A DNA stretch of 64,000 nucleotides from Thermodesulfovibrionia bacterium (GTDB taxonomy: Bacteria > Nitrospirota > Thermodesulfovibrionia > UBA6902): NCBI GenBank assembly GCA_030646035.1, contig JAUSMY010000036.1:62001-126000 (forward strand), written 5' to 3'. A program made the position numbers and the translations under genes. The notes beneath the pieces are model-generated. The model did no database searches. It had not been told where the DNA came from and saw nothing but the letters and a program-made list of their open reading frames with translations. Shown here piece after piece: positions 29,390-39,773 of this stretch. The stretch's first letter is position 1. Each line of letters opens with the position of its first letter.

Positions 29390-30682
29390 TTATTTCTTTG
29401 TGTTGTTCATATCGACCAGCAATTCCATGCCGGGTTCGACATCACCGGAGACAACCTCTGTCATTATCCCGTCAGATGAGCCTACAACAATTTGTATGGC
29501 AAAGGGCTTGCCTTCCTTTAATATCCAGACACGCTGCTCTTTTTTATCAGAGGACTTATCCCCATTTGCCCTTGATGCATGTCTGGGGGGGCGTATAAGT
29601 TTACCGATAAGGCTTCCGCCGCTGCTTGAGGGAGCTTCCTCTTCCTGAATCACCGGCAGAAAACGCAGTGCTGTATTCGGCACAAGGATCACGTCTTCGA
29701 TCTTTTTGACAATAATGTCTGCCGAAGCTGTCATGCCGGGCCGTAATGAAAGATCAGAATTGTCCATGCTTAAGACTGTTTCATATGTAACGACCCCGCC
29801 CACTGTCTTTGAGCCGTAACGCACCTGCGTGATAAGGGCTTCAAATGTCCGGTCTGGGTATGCGTCTACTGTGAAGGTGGCTGCCTGCCCCTCTTTTACC
29901 TGTCCGACGTCTGCCTCGTCAACATCAACGTACAGCTCCATCTGGGTGAGGTTCTCAGCCATTGTAAAGAGCACCGGCGCCTGGAAAGATGCTGCCACGG
30001 TCTGGCCCGGTTCAACTGATCGTGAAATAACAATACCGTTTATAGGTGAGCGTATTATTGCCTTAGTAAGATTTGTCTTGTTTGTATTAAGAGCGGCCTT
30101 TGCTTCAGATACCTGCGCCTTTGCACTGGTCTCCATAGCCTCTGCGCGTTTCAATGCAGCTTCTGCCGTATCCATCTCATGCTGAGAAGGCACTTTTTTA
30201 TTGCTGATCTCCCAGACCTTTTTCAGGCGCGCAAGCTGATTATGCGATTCTTCGACAGTCGCCTTTGTCTCCAGAAGCTTTGCCTCTGCCGCATCGAGTG
30301 CAGCCTTTGACTGCACGACCTTTGCCTCCAGTATCTCGGTGTCGAGTTTTGCCAATATCTGCCCGGCCTTTACCTGGTCGTTGTAATCCGCCTCAACGGT
30401 CTTGATGATGCCTGAGAGCTCGCTGCTAACATCTACCTGATTGACCGGTTTCAACGTTCCTGTAGCGGTAACAGTGACGATAATATTTCCGCGGGCAGCC
30501 TCCTTGGTCTTATACTGGGGTGCGTTAGCGTTTTCAGATCTTCTCCACCAGATCAGCAGGACAGCCCCTAAGATCAGCAGCAATAAGACTATGACAAGCC
30601 ATCGCTTCAGCCGTTTGCCGCTGCCTGAAGCATGCTCAACGCCCAATGTCTTGATGATATCTGATTCCGTATCCGTCTTCAT
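29390..30682 (-). CDS. Periplasmic adaptor (membrane fusion) protein, MacA-like
   Basis: A 430-residue membrane fusion protein. One membrane helix (about residues 27-46) precedes a biotinyl-lipoyl-like half domain, a long alpha-helical hairpin rich in Ala/Glu/Lys (about 100-190), the second lipoyl half (SPINGIVISRSVEPGQTV) and beta-barrel domains. It links the inner-membrane ABC pump with the outer membrane factor encoded just upstream, which it overlaps by 4 bases. Confidence 0.93.
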   Translation of the reverse strand: MKTDTESDIIKTLGVEHASGSGKRLKRWLVIVLLLLILGAVLLIWWRRSENANAPQYKTKEAARGNIIVTVTATGTLKPVNQVDVSSELSGIIKTVEADYNDQVKAGQILAKLDTEILEAKVVQSKAALDAAEAKLLETKATVEESHNQLARLKKVWEISNKKVPSQHEMDTAEAALKRAEAMETSAKAQVSEAKAALNTNKTNLTKAIIRSPINGIVISRSVEPGQTVAASFQAPVLFTMAENLTQMELYVDVDEADVGQVKEGQAATFTVDAYPDRTFEALITQVRYGSKTVGGVVTYETVLSMDNSDLSLRPGMTASADIIVKKIEDVILVPNTALRFLPVIQEEEAPSSSGGSLIGKLIRPPRHASRANGDKSSDKKEQRVWILKEGKPFAIQIVVGSSDGIMTEVVSGDVEPGMELLVDMNNTKK

Positions 30683-32106
30683 TTTATAAATTCCCCCTGA
30701 TCTTCAGCTGCGGGTGTCAATGATTCCCATCCGCCGCCGAGCGCCTTATAGAGCCTTATTAAATTTGATGTCACCTCAGCGTCGCTGCCTGCCAGCTGAT
30801 CCTGAAGCGAGAGCAGTGACTGCTGCGCGGTCAGCAAGGATTGGAAATCGATCAGGCCTGACTCATACTGTTCCTGCGCAAGTTTGACAGCGCGCTCAGC
30901 AGCATTTGAACCGTTTAAAAGCGACTGCCTCCGAACCTGCTCTCCGGCATAAGCTGTGAGCGCGTTTTTCACCTCATGAAGCGCCTCAAGCACTGCGGTT
31001 TCATACTGTATCAAAGCCTGTTCCTGAAGCGCGTTCTGAACCTCGATATTCTTTCTGATGCTTCCAGCGTCAAATATATTCCATCTAAAACCCGGCCCGA
31101 TCCCGAACGTCCGGTTCCCATAAGTGAAGAGATCATCAAGCTCCATGGCTTCAAGTCCGATCGACCCGGAGAGAGTGAACTGTGGATAAAGCCCGGCAGT
31201 TGCAACTCCGATGCGGGCTGTCTGAGCTGCCAGCCTCCGTTCAGCCTGCCGCACATCAGGCCTGCGCCTGAGCAGGTCAGCGGGAAGCCCGACAGCTATC
31301 TCAACAGGCGTAACCGGAATCGCTTTTTGTTCAGACCGTTCAGCATACAATGCCCCGGGATATTTACCTATCAATATCGCAATATTGTTCATGGCCTGTT
31401 CAAGCCCGCTCCGCAAGGCAGGTATCTGCGCCTTTGTCCTTTCCAGATTGTACATCGCCTCTTCCACATCGAGCCCGCTCACAAGGCCTGCTTCATTACG
31501 CCACCCTGCAATCTTATAGGTCTCAGTCTGGGCGGCAAGATTTGATTCTGCTATCGCTATCCTTTTCTGAAAAAGGCGGACATCAACATAGTTCAGAGAG
31601 ACTTCTGCAAGGAGTGAAACGAGCACGTCATTAAGGCCTTCTTCGCTCGCCTCAAGGTCTGCATCGGCCGCCTCCACGGAACGCCTCACACCGCCGAAGA
31701 GGTCGAGTTCCCAGCCAGCGTCAAAGCCCATATAGTAAAAGTCATTCTCAGTGCCGCTGCTGCCCCGGCTGCGCTGCGCTGAACCGGAGGCATCAACTGA
31801 TGGGAAAAGCCCAGCCCTGCTTATGCCTCTGCGCGCCCTTGCTTCACGAACGCGCGCTTTCGCTTCGCGTATGCCAAGGTTGCTGCTGATAGAACATTCT
31901 ATCAAACTCGTTAACTCCGGATCATTAAGCGTTGACCACCACTTCTCCATGGTCTCGGCATCGCTGCTCCTGATATCTGAACCGGTATCCCATTTTTCAG
32001 GCGCGGATATCTTTGGAGAAATATAATCCGGCCCGACAGTAACGCACCCTGAGAGGCCGAGCATTATCATAAGTCCGGCAATTATCTTTTTAGCAGATGT
32101 ATTCAA
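30679..32106 (-). CDS. Outer membrane efflux lipoprotein, NodT/TolC family
   Basis: A 475-residue outer membrane factor. The signal peptide ends in lipobox GLSGC (about residues 18-22), followed by VTVGPDY, typical of the NodT group. Two OEP repeats contain long coiled-coil helices and the LRRRPDVRQAERRLAA motif. First gene of the OMF-adaptor-ATPase-permease operon, forming a complete tripartite exporter. The substrate is unknown. Confidence 0.94.
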   Translation of the reverse strand: MNTSAKKIIAGLMIMLGLSGCVTVGPDYISPKISAPEKWDTGSDIRSSDAETMEKWWSTLNDPELTSLIECSISSNLGIREAKARVREARARRGISRAGLFPSVDASGSAQRSRGSSGTENDFYYMGFDAGWELDLFGGVRRSVEAADADLEASEEGLNDVLVSLLAEVSLNYVDVRLFQKRIAIAESNLAAQTETYKIAGWRNEAGLVSGLDVEEAMYNLERTKAQIPALRSGLEQAMNNIAILIGKYPGALYAERSEQKAIPVTPVEIAVGLPADLLRRRPDVRQAERRLAAQTARIGVATAGLYPQFTLSGSIGLEAMELDDLFTYGNRTFGIGPGFRWNIFDAGSIRKNIEVQNALQEQALIQYETAVLEALHEVKNALTAYAGEQVRRQSLLNGSNAAERAVKLAQEQYESGLIDFQSLLTAQQSLLSLQDQLAGSDAEVTSNLIRLYKALGGGWESLTPAAEDQGEFIK

Positions 32107-32176
32107 GTTATCCCAAAAGATCAGTTTAATTATAAAGTCTAAAATAATTATATATGAAAAGTGTGAAGAAACAAGT

Positions 32177-33424
32177 TTACTTCTTCAATTCCTTTATCTG
32201 CCTTATTCTCTCCAGCACAGGCGGGTGGGAGTAATGGAATAATGCGTACAGCGGATGCGGATGCAGGTTTGAGAGGTTGTCTTTTGAGAGCTTTACAAGC
32301 GCGCCGATCATGCCGTCTGTATCTCCTGTCAGCTCATATGAAAAACGGTCAGCCTCTTTCTCATGCCTTCTTGATAACTGATTAAATAACGGTGAGAACG
32401 GGAAACTTGCTATGGAGAAGATAAATGAGAGCAAGATGACCTTTGCAAAGAATGTGCTTTCATTGATATTAAAAAGTTCTATCAGAAAGTTGCTTTGTGT
32501 GGCTTTGTAAGCGATGAACATAACTATTAACGCTATCAGTTCGGTAACCGCCAGCATCTTCAAAAGATGCTTCTTCTTCCAGTGCCCTGCCTCATGCGCA
32601 AGCACCGCTATTATCTCATCCTTATCAAGCTTTTCCAAAAGTGTATCAAAAAGCACGATACGCTTAACTTTCCCGATTCCTGAGAAATAGGCATTCGTAT
32701 GTTTTGACCGTTTTGAAGCATCCATCTTAAAGACCCTGCTCACCTTTATTCCAGCCTTCTGCATGAGCTTCTTTATATCATCAACAAACTCTTCATCATC
32801 TATTGGCGTGAACTTATTGAATAGCGGTTCAAGCACATAGGGCGAGATATACATCATGAATATGGTGAAGGCAAAGAAGAAGCACCAGAGATAGAACCAC
32901 CATAGTTCAGGGCTCTTCTGTATGAGGAGAAGCCCGACTGACAAGAGTATTCCCATCAGGACAGTTGATAAGAGCAGTGATTTAATAAAGTCCATGATCC
33001 ATAGTTTCATGGTCATTGTATTGAAGCCGTACTTCTTCTCAATCCTAAATGTGCTGTAGAGGCTGAATGGAGTTGAGATTATTGTCTGTGCATATGTAAG
33101 GAGCAGAAAGAAGGCGAGGCCTGAGAGTATGAAGTGCATCTGCATTGAAGCGACCCATGAGTTGTAGATATTCAGTATCCCGCCAAAGAGAAAAAGCAGA
33201 AGTATGACGTTATCAAAGCCTGAGGAGATGAAACCGAATTGCGTCTTCTCAACCGTGTAGTTTCTGGTCTTTGTCAAAAGTTCCTGATCTATCTTGCCCT
33301 CAAACTCCTGCGGTATGACAGAGCCGTGCTTTTCTAAATGAGAGAGATTGAGATAATCGAGCAAGTAGCCGAAGGCGGTAATGAGAATGTAGGCAATGAG
33401 GATGAATATTAAATAGATGTTCAT
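32177..33424 (-). CDS. M48-family membrane zinc metalloprotease (Ste24/CAAX protease 1-like)
   Basis: A 415-residue protein with about seven membrane helices and the zinc motif HEAGH in LAHEAGHWKKKH (about residue 280), plus the downstream glutamate in EKEADRFSYELTGD. The N-terminal half carries the Ste24-type extension (LLTKTRNYTVEKTQFGF). Bacterial members probably degrade membrane proteins; they do not process CAAX proteins. It lies 3 bases after the M23 peptidase gene. Confidence 0.9.
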   Translation of the reverse strand: MNIYLIFILIAYILITAFGYLLDYLNLSHLEKHGSVIPQEFEGKIDQELLTKTRNYTVEKTQFGFISSGFDNVILLLFLFGGILNIYNSWVASMQMHFILSGLAFFLLLTYAQTIISTPFSLYSTFRIEKKYGFNTMTMKLWIMDFIKSLLLSTVLMGILLSVGLLLIQKSPELWWFYLWCFFFAFTIFMMYISPYVLEPLFNKFTPIDDEEFVDDIKKLMQKAGIKVSRVFKMDASKRSKHTNAYFSGIGKVKRIVLFDTLLEKLDKDEIIAVLAHEAGHWKKKHLLKMLAVTELIALIVMFIAYKATQSNFLIELFNINESTFFAKVILLSFIFSIASFPFSPLFNQLSRRHEKEADRFSYELTGDTDGMIGALVKLSKDNLSNLHPHPLYALFHYSHPPVLERIRQIKELKK

Positions 33425-33427
33425 GGA

Positions 33428-34276
33428 TCAAAATACCAGTTTCATAAGCGATTCGGGGTTTACGCTCACGCCCTGAAGTTTAACGCTCATGTGAAGGTGC
33501 GGGCCTGTTGCCCTGCCGGTCATGCCTGCGAAGCCTATCACATCTCCTTTAGTAACTTCATCGCCGTTATTGACATTGAATTTTGAGAGATGCATGTAAA
33601 CTGAAAAGAGCCCCATGCCGTGGTCAATTATCAGGGTGTTCCCACCGTAAAAGAGGTCTTCATTTAATACGACCTTTCCTGAATTTATCGCCTTGACAGG
33701 TTCCCCGCTGCTTGCCTTAAGGTCAATTCCCTTGTGCACGCTCGTCTTCTTCTCATTCATGATTCTGATGACGCCGAACTTTTCAGAGACCGCTGTGCCT
33801 GTCGGCGAAACAAATCCGCCGTCCCATATCTTTTCATTAGCTGCCTTCCATATCTCCTCCTGCATGAGAAACTCTCTTTCCACGCGCAGGCTGTCTTCGG
33901 GGCTTAACGTGACCTTCTCTTCAGGCAGGGTCATCTTCTTTGTCGGGAAATCATAGGGTTTTATCTTGACGTTCAGGCTGATGCTTATGTTCTCTGCTTT
34001 CACACTTATGCTGTAATCACCCGGTGCAGTCTCAATATCAAGAGGCACAAGCGCTCCATATTCATTGCCCTCAAGTTTATAAAAGGTTATATTCTTCCCG
34101 AGAAAGACCGCTTCAGGTAAAGTCGGGGTCTCTGATATAAGCTTCAGAAACAGGACATCGCCCGGGAAGGTCTCTTTTGGCTGGATTTTAATGTTAAAAG
34201 CATGTGAGCAAGGAGGCAGAAGAAGGATAAAGAGAAAAAGCTGGAGGAGCGATCTATGAATGAACTTTCTTAGCAA
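33428..34276 (-). CDS. M23-family (LytM) peptidase
   Basis: A 282-residue exported protein with an N-terminal signal, a beta-rich middle part and a C-terminal LytM domain. Zinc ligands appear as HKGIDLKA (H...D) and GPHLHMSV (HxH), and the family's YMHLS motif is present, so the site looks intact. It likely cleaves peptidoglycan cross-bridges or regulates an amidase. Operon with the M48 protease. Confidence 0.9.
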   Translation of the reverse strand: MLRKFIHRSLLQLFLFILLLPPCSHAFNIKIQPKETFPGDVLFLKLISETPTLPEAVFLGKNITFYKLEGNEYGALVPLDIETAPGDYSISVKAENISISLNVKIKPYDFPTKKMTLPEEKVTLSPEDSLRVEREFLMQEEIWKAANEKIWDGGFVSPTGTAVSEKFGVIRIMNEKKTSVHKGIDLKASSGEPVKAINSGKVVLNEDLFYGGNTLIIDHGMGLFSVYMHLSKFNVNNGDEVTKGDVIGFAGMTGRATGPHLHMSVKLQGVSVNPESLMKLVF

Positions 34277-34291
34277 GGTGTTGTATTATAG

Positions 34292-35689
<1,398 letters not shown>

Positions 35690-35712
35690 CGGATTAATAT
35701 ATATAAGTTTTT

Positions 35713-35740
35713 TTGTTCATTGTTTTTTCATAAGTATATT
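35713..35740 (+). promoter_or_regulatory. Candidate promoter of tRNA-Ser
   Basis: TTGTTC at 35713-35718 and TATATT at 35735-35740, 16 bases apart, lie 12 bases before the tRNA. This fits a short 5' leader but the region is generally AT-rich, so the match is only moderate. Read-through from serS is also possible. Confidence 0.4.
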
Positions 35741-35752
35741 ATATGTTTTAGT

Positions 35753-35838
35753 GGAGGAGTGGCCGAGTGGTCGAAGGCGACGGTCTTGAAAACCGTAGGG
35801 CGAAAGTCCCGTGGGTTCGAATCCTACCTCCTCCGCCA
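35753..35838 (+). tRNA. tRNA-Ser (anticodon TGA)
   Basis: The 86-base gene folds with acceptor GGAGGAG pairing CTCCTCC and discriminator G, and CCA is encoded. The anticodon loop CTTGAAA gives TGA, reading UCN serine codons. The long variable arm (about GGGCGAAAGTCCC) is typical of type II tRNA-Ser, and the T-loop GTTCGAATC is normal. It lies 63 bases after serS. Confidence 0.97.
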
Positions 35839-35914
35839 CTGATATGTATAGCTTGCAAACACTCTATTTTAGAGTTGATGGATATAAAATAAAAAAAGAG
35901 AGGAGGTGAAACAA

Positions 35915-36481
35915 ATGAAAAAGATTATGACCGTTGTTTTTGCAGTTCTTTTTGTTGCTTCAGTATTTGGTGTTGCAACTGCTGCTGATTATGTCGGCGC
36001 TAAAAAATGCAAGATGTGCCATATGAAACAGTTTAAGGCATGGGAAGCTACCACAATGGCCGGCAGTTTTGAGAACCTCAAGGCTGGTGTAAAGGCAGAG
36101 GAAAAGAAGAAAGCAGGCCTGGATGGCGCCAAAGATTATACCCATGATAAGGGTTGCCTTAAGTGCCACACAACCGGTTACGGGAAACCAACTGGTTTTA
36201 CAAGTATCGAAGAGACACCGGATCTTGCCGGAGTACAGTGCGAAGGATGCCACGGCCCCGGAGGTACGTACAAGGACATAATGAAGACGAACAAGGATTA
36301 CAAACTTGCTGAGATTAAAGGAGCAGGGCTGATCCTTCCTTCAGAAGATGAAAAAGGATGTATGTCATGTCATGGCAGCGACAGTCCGTTCAATGAAAAG
36401 GTCGATCCAAAATATAAGTTTAATTTTAAGGATAGACTGGAAAAGACCCACGAACATACACCGCTTAAGAGCGCACATTAA
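35915..36481 (+). CDS. Tetrahaem c-type cytochrome (cytochrome c554-like)
   Basis: A 188-residue exported cytochrome with a signal peptide cleaved after about ATA-A (residue 20). Four CXXCH motifs are visible: CKMCH, CLKCH, CEGCH and CMSCH. The spacing and the GVQCEGCHGPGG motif resemble the cytochrome c554 (perhaps c3-like) family. It probably shuttles electrons in the periplasm. ATG 35915 is chosen for the strong GGAGGT. A terminator follows, so it is probably monocistronic. Confidence 0.88.
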   Translation: MKKIMTVVFAVLFVASVFGVATAADYVGAKKCKMCHMKQFKAWEATTMAGSFENLKAGVKAEEKKKAGLDGAKDYTHDKGCLKCHTTGYGKPTGFTSIEETPDLAGVQCEGCHGPGGTYKDIMKTNKDYKLAEIKGAGLILPSEDEKGCMSCHGSDSPFNEKVDPKYKFNFKDRLEKTHEHTPLKSAH

Positions 36482-36502
36482 GTTTTATTAGAGAGATTTA
36501 TT

Positions 36503-36542
36503 AAAAAGGGCGCATCCCGAAAAAATGGGATGTGCCCTTTTT
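36503..36542 (+). terminator. Intrinsic terminator after tetrahaem cytochrome
   Basis: A long stem, AAAAAGGGC-CATCCC with GGGATG-GCCCTTTTT, with one G-T mismatch or wobble and a loop of about 8 bases (GAAAAAAT). It ends in TTTTT on the plus strand. The A-run on the other side makes it potentially bidirectional, but no minus-strand gene ends here. Confidence 0.9.
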
Positions 36543-36585
36543 GCGTTTTTTCGTTGTTTGATAAAAAAGGGAGTATAATAAGATT

Positions 36586-37605
36586 ATGAAAACAGCTAAG
36601 TCGGTTATCCTAACTCTACTGCTGTCGTTTTTCTTATTAAACACATCAGCCTACGCTATCAATATAGCTGTAGGAGAAGAGGCCCCTGATTTTATATTAA
36701 AGTCCCTGAACGGAGAGTTTCTTTCGCTGAATGAATACCGTGGAAAGATAGTGGTGCTTGTTTACTGGAACCCTGAGCAGAAACGTTCCTTTCTGGCTCT
36801 TAAAGACTGCCAGTACCTTTTAAATGGCTACAAGGAAAAAGGCGTACAGATCCTGAGCATAATCCCTGAATCTGAGGATTATACAGATGCCCGCAAAATA
36901 CTTACGGATAATGAAATTACTTTTCCGGTGCTGATCGATAAGGAGATGAAGATATTCGGGAGATATGAGGTCAGGGTCTATCCATCAACTCTGATAATCA
37001 ACAAGGACGGCAAGGTTGCATATAACATTCCGGGGCACTCGCTCTCTTATAAATTTTCATCTGAAGGATACATCAAGTATATGCTCGGCGAGATCAAGGA
37101 AGACGGATTGAGCGGGATGCTTAATCCCATTGAAAAGGTCACAGATGAGTCTGAAGTTGCAGCTGAAAGAAATTACAACCTTGCCCTTAATTTCGCAGAA
37201 GCAGAACTTATTGAACTGGCGGTCACGACCGCAAAAAAGTCGTTGGAGTCCCACCCGGATTTCTTAAAATCAATCATACTTCTTGGTTTTCTTTATATCC
37301 GGACAAATGACGCAGACAGCGCTGTGCAGGAATTCAATAAGGCGCTTGAAATCGACCCTTTGTCACATGACGCAAAGACAGGCCTCGGCGAGGCGCTCAT
37401 CCTGAAGGGAGATATTGACAACGCTATAAAGATCCTTTCAGATACCACTCAGCAGAACCCGAATCCGCAAAGGACTTTTTATGAACTTGGCAAGGCCTAT
37501 GAACTCAAGGATGAAAAAGAGAAGGCCATAGCGATGTATAGAAAGGCGTTTGAAGAGGCGAATAAGGGGAATGTGCTTCCGAGAATGGTTGTTGGTTGTA
37601 AGTAG
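36586..37605 (+). CDS. Redoxin-TPR protein without CXXC active site
   Basis: A 339-residue exported protein with a signal peptide (to about residue 24). An AhpC/TSA-redoxin domain follows (VGEEAPDFILKSLNGE, about residues 27-165), then three or four TPR units (about 195-330; e.g. AVQEFNKALEIDPLSHDAKTG). The place where TlpA-type proteins carry WxxC or CXXC reads VYWNPEQKRS, so both active-site cysteines are missing. It may therefore act as a binding or scaffold protein, perhaps in cytochrome maturation, rather than a reductase. Confidence 0.8.
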   Translation: MKTAKSVILTLLLSFFLLNTSAYAINIAVGEEAPDFILKSLNGEFLSLNEYRGKIVVLVYWNPEQKRSFLALKDCQYLLNGYKEKGVQILSIIPESEDYTDARKILTDNEITFPVLIDKEMKIFGRYEVRVYPSTLIINKDGKVAYNIPGHSLSYKFSSEGYIKYMLGEIKEDGLSGMLNPIEKVTDESEVAAERNYNLALNFAEAELIELAVTTAKKSLESHPDFLKSIILLGFLYIRTNDADSAVQEFNKALEIDPLSHDAKTGLGEALILKGDIDNAIKILSDTTQQNPNPQRTFYELGKAYELKDEKEKAIAMYRKAFEEANKGNVLPRMVVGCK

Positions 37606-37650
37606 CGTCTGCTTTACGGCAGGCTACGGGTATTACGAAACAGTACAATA

Positions 37651-37687
37651 AAAAAGGCGCCCTCCCGATGTATCGGGAGGACGCCTT
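37651..37687. terminator. Bidirectional terminator between converging genes
   Basis: Stem AAGGCG-C-CCTCCCGAT paired with ATCGGGAGG-A-CGCCTT around a GT centre. It is flanked by an A-run on the left (37648 on) and a T-rich stretch on the right. It separates the redoxin-TPR gene (plus) from the tetrahaem cytochrome gene (minus), both ending here. Confidence 0.85.
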
Positions 37688-37709
37688 CTGGTTTTATTCA
37701 GGATAAATC

Positions 37710-38528
37710 TTAGTGCTCTTCGGTGTTATGTTCAGTTTTTTTCATTCCCCTTGGCAGTTCAGGTGCCTGTTCAGGCTTTAACGGGTCGAATCTATTTACC
37801 TCTACAGTATGCGGGTTATGACATTCGGTGCATACCCACCATCTCTTCTTGCCGCCCTTAACCCATGAGCCTGTTCTTTTGCCGTGTATGCCCATTCTCC
37901 AGTCAGCATAGACTTCGCCGTGACAACTGCCGCAGAGTTTTTGGGGCTGATCCATACTTATCTCATTTCCCTGATGATCAACGAGCTTGTTACGATTTGT
38001 CGCGCTGTGGCAGTCGAGGCACCAGATTGCCCCTCTACCGTGCATCATCTCGAGGGGATTCTCAACTATATCATCATGCGCATCGATTGCTCTCGCTTTT
38101 TTATCCTTCGGGACCGGGACTGTGTCGCCGTCATGGCACCCAGTGCATTCAAAATAGTTAAGCTTGGACTCTCTTGGTTTTACAACCGCTTCTTCAGAGT
38201 CATAATCGCCACGGGTATCGTCCTTCAGCTTAGGCATATCTCCCATGGGCTTTGTGCCGTCATATGGATCGCCGTACCATAAAACACCGCTTGTTGTCTG
38301 CGAGCATTTAACATTTGGATACCCATACTGGGGAACAGCATTTTCAATCCTGCTGACAGATGTGTAGCCCTCCATGCTTTCAAAACATTTTGTTACAGGC
38401 GCCGCACTCTCTTTTTTTGCCTGTTCCGCATCCTGGGAATATGCGGTCTGATATATAATCGAACCGCCAATGAGCAGGCAGGACAGTGTAAAAAAGCCTA
38501 TTTTTGTGAAATTATTCCGGAAATTCAT
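37710..38528 (-). CDS. Tetrahaem cytochrome c subunit of NrfD-type redox complex
   Basis: A 272-residue protein with an N-terminal signal or anchor (about residues 10-30). The four CXXCH motifs, CTGCH, CLDCH, CGSCH and CTECH, are in the second half, and spare histidines (MMHGRG, GIHGKRTG) may be distal ligands. An N-terminal region of about 110 residues (ESMEGYTSVSRIE...GDPYDGTKP) has no haem site and is not recognised. Last gene of the operon, overlapping the NrfD gene by 4 bases, so it likely exchanges electrons with that complex. Confidence 0.85.
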   Translation of the reverse strand: MNFRNNFTKIGFFTLSCLLIGGSIIYQTAYSQDAEQAKKESAAPVTKCFESMEGYTSVSRIENAVPQYGYPNVKCSQTTSGVLWYGDPYDGTKPMGDMPKLKDDTRGDYDSEEAVVKPRESKLNYFECTGCHDGDTVPVPKDKKARAIDAHDDIVENPLEMMHGRGAIWCLDCHSATNRNKLVDHQGNEISMDQPQKLCGSCHGEVYADWRMGIHGKRTGSWVKGGKKRWWVCTECHNPHTVEVNRFDPLKPEQAPELPRGMKKTEHNTEEH

Positions 38529-39763
38529 TTCACACCTCCCTTTACTGCTGCCGCATCAGAATGTCTCACCTCGCCGGTCAATATGCCTATGGCGCCTTTC
38601 ATCAGAAGCGTTAACCCAAGAAATCCAAGAGCCCAGACAAACAGCATATTGAAGTACTCAATAAGCGTAGGGTAGTATATCGCATATTCTCCGAGAGGAG
38701 TAGGGCTGAAAGCAGGGAATACAAGGATAACCGGTTTTTCCAGCAATACCGTCAGGAAAACAACAGCACAGACCGCGGGAAGGAAACTGTTGTAGCTTTT
38801 CCTTATTTTAGGGATAAGGAGCATGACAAAGGAACCGATTATTAATACCATTGTTATCCAGAACCATGGCACGTAAGTGTTAAGCCCATGATGGCCGAAC
38901 ATATTAAGTTTTAAAGAGGCAGCATGCTCGGTACTCGAATAAAGCTCTGTAAAGTACTCGGCGCTGAGTACCAGTAAAAGTATGCCTAAGCTCCACGCGA
39001 TAATTTGCGAGAAGAGGTCAATGACAGCATCGTCAATCTGAAGCTTGGTATATTTCCTGATCAACAGAAATATTATTATGATCAGCGCAGGGCCTGAAGC
39101 GCCGGCCATTGACAGAAACGCAAATGGCAGAACCGCGCTGGCCCAAGAGTGCACCCTCGGATTACTGCTGAGAACAAAAGCTGTGCAGATGTGTATGAGC
39201 GGCCCCCACCCGACTGCCAGATAGATAAGCGGCGTATAGAATTTTTTATTCATAGGCTGGCCGATATACTTTTTGAAGAGCAGATAAAAGACAGCTATAG
39301 CGTTAACTATAAGATAGACATTAAGCACGACCACGTCGAAAGCGAGCATTGAGTTGGGTAAGTTGAAGATACCGATGCCGGGGAACATGTGCCACATTCT
39401 GTCTGGCCTGCCAACGTGATATGTGACAAAAATGATGCCGATGGTGACGAAGCTAAGGGCTATTATCTCGCCGAGCACAGCAAGGTCCTTCATGTCCTTC
39501 CGCTTATAAATATAGGCGGGTATTACCACCAGTACTGCTGCCGCTGCAATGTGCGCCGTGAAGATGAAGTTTGATATATACAGCTCCCACGATACCTGGT
39601 CAGTGGCGCCGATTGTGATAAGGCCTTCGGAAAACTGCCTGAATGACGTATAAGCCCCGACCAAAATAAAGAAAGACAGGAAAAGGAGCCAGGCATAATA
39701 CTTCCCCCCCCCTTTTAGGGCATATGAAACAAAATCTTTTGCAAAAGATATCATTATTTTCAT
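38525..39763 (-). CDS. NrfD/PsrC-family quinone-interacting membrane subunit
   Basis: A 412-residue integral membrane protein with about 10 helices of the NrfD/PsrC family. This family binds menaquinone and passes electrons to a peripheral iron-sulfur subunit. FTAHIAAAAVLVVIPAY in the first third and GRPDRMWHMFPG are typical of the family. It forms an operon with the ferredoxin subunit upstream and the tetrahaem cytochrome downstream. Confidence 0.9.
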   Translation of the reverse strand: MKIMISFAKDFVSYALKGGGKYYAWLLFLSFFILVGAYTSFRQFSEGLITIGATDQVSWELYISNFIFTAHIAAAAVLVVIPAYIYKRKDMKDLAVLGEIIALSFVTIGIIFVTYHVGRPDRMWHMFPGIGIFNLPNSMLAFDVVVLNVYLIVNAIAVFYLLFKKYIGQPMNKKFYTPLIYLAVGWGPLIHICTAFVLSSNPRVHSWASAVLPFAFLSMAGASGPALIIIIFLLIRKYTKLQIDDAVIDLFSQIIAWSLGILLLVLSAEYFTELYSSTEHAASLKLNMFGHHGLNTYVPWFWITMVLIIGSFVMLLIPKIRKSYNSFLPAVCAVVFLTVLLEKPVILVFPAFSPTPLGEYAIYYPTLIEYFNMLFVWALGFLGLTLLMKGAIGILTGEVRHSDAAAVKGGVK

Positions 39764-39773
39764 AGTTATTTCC

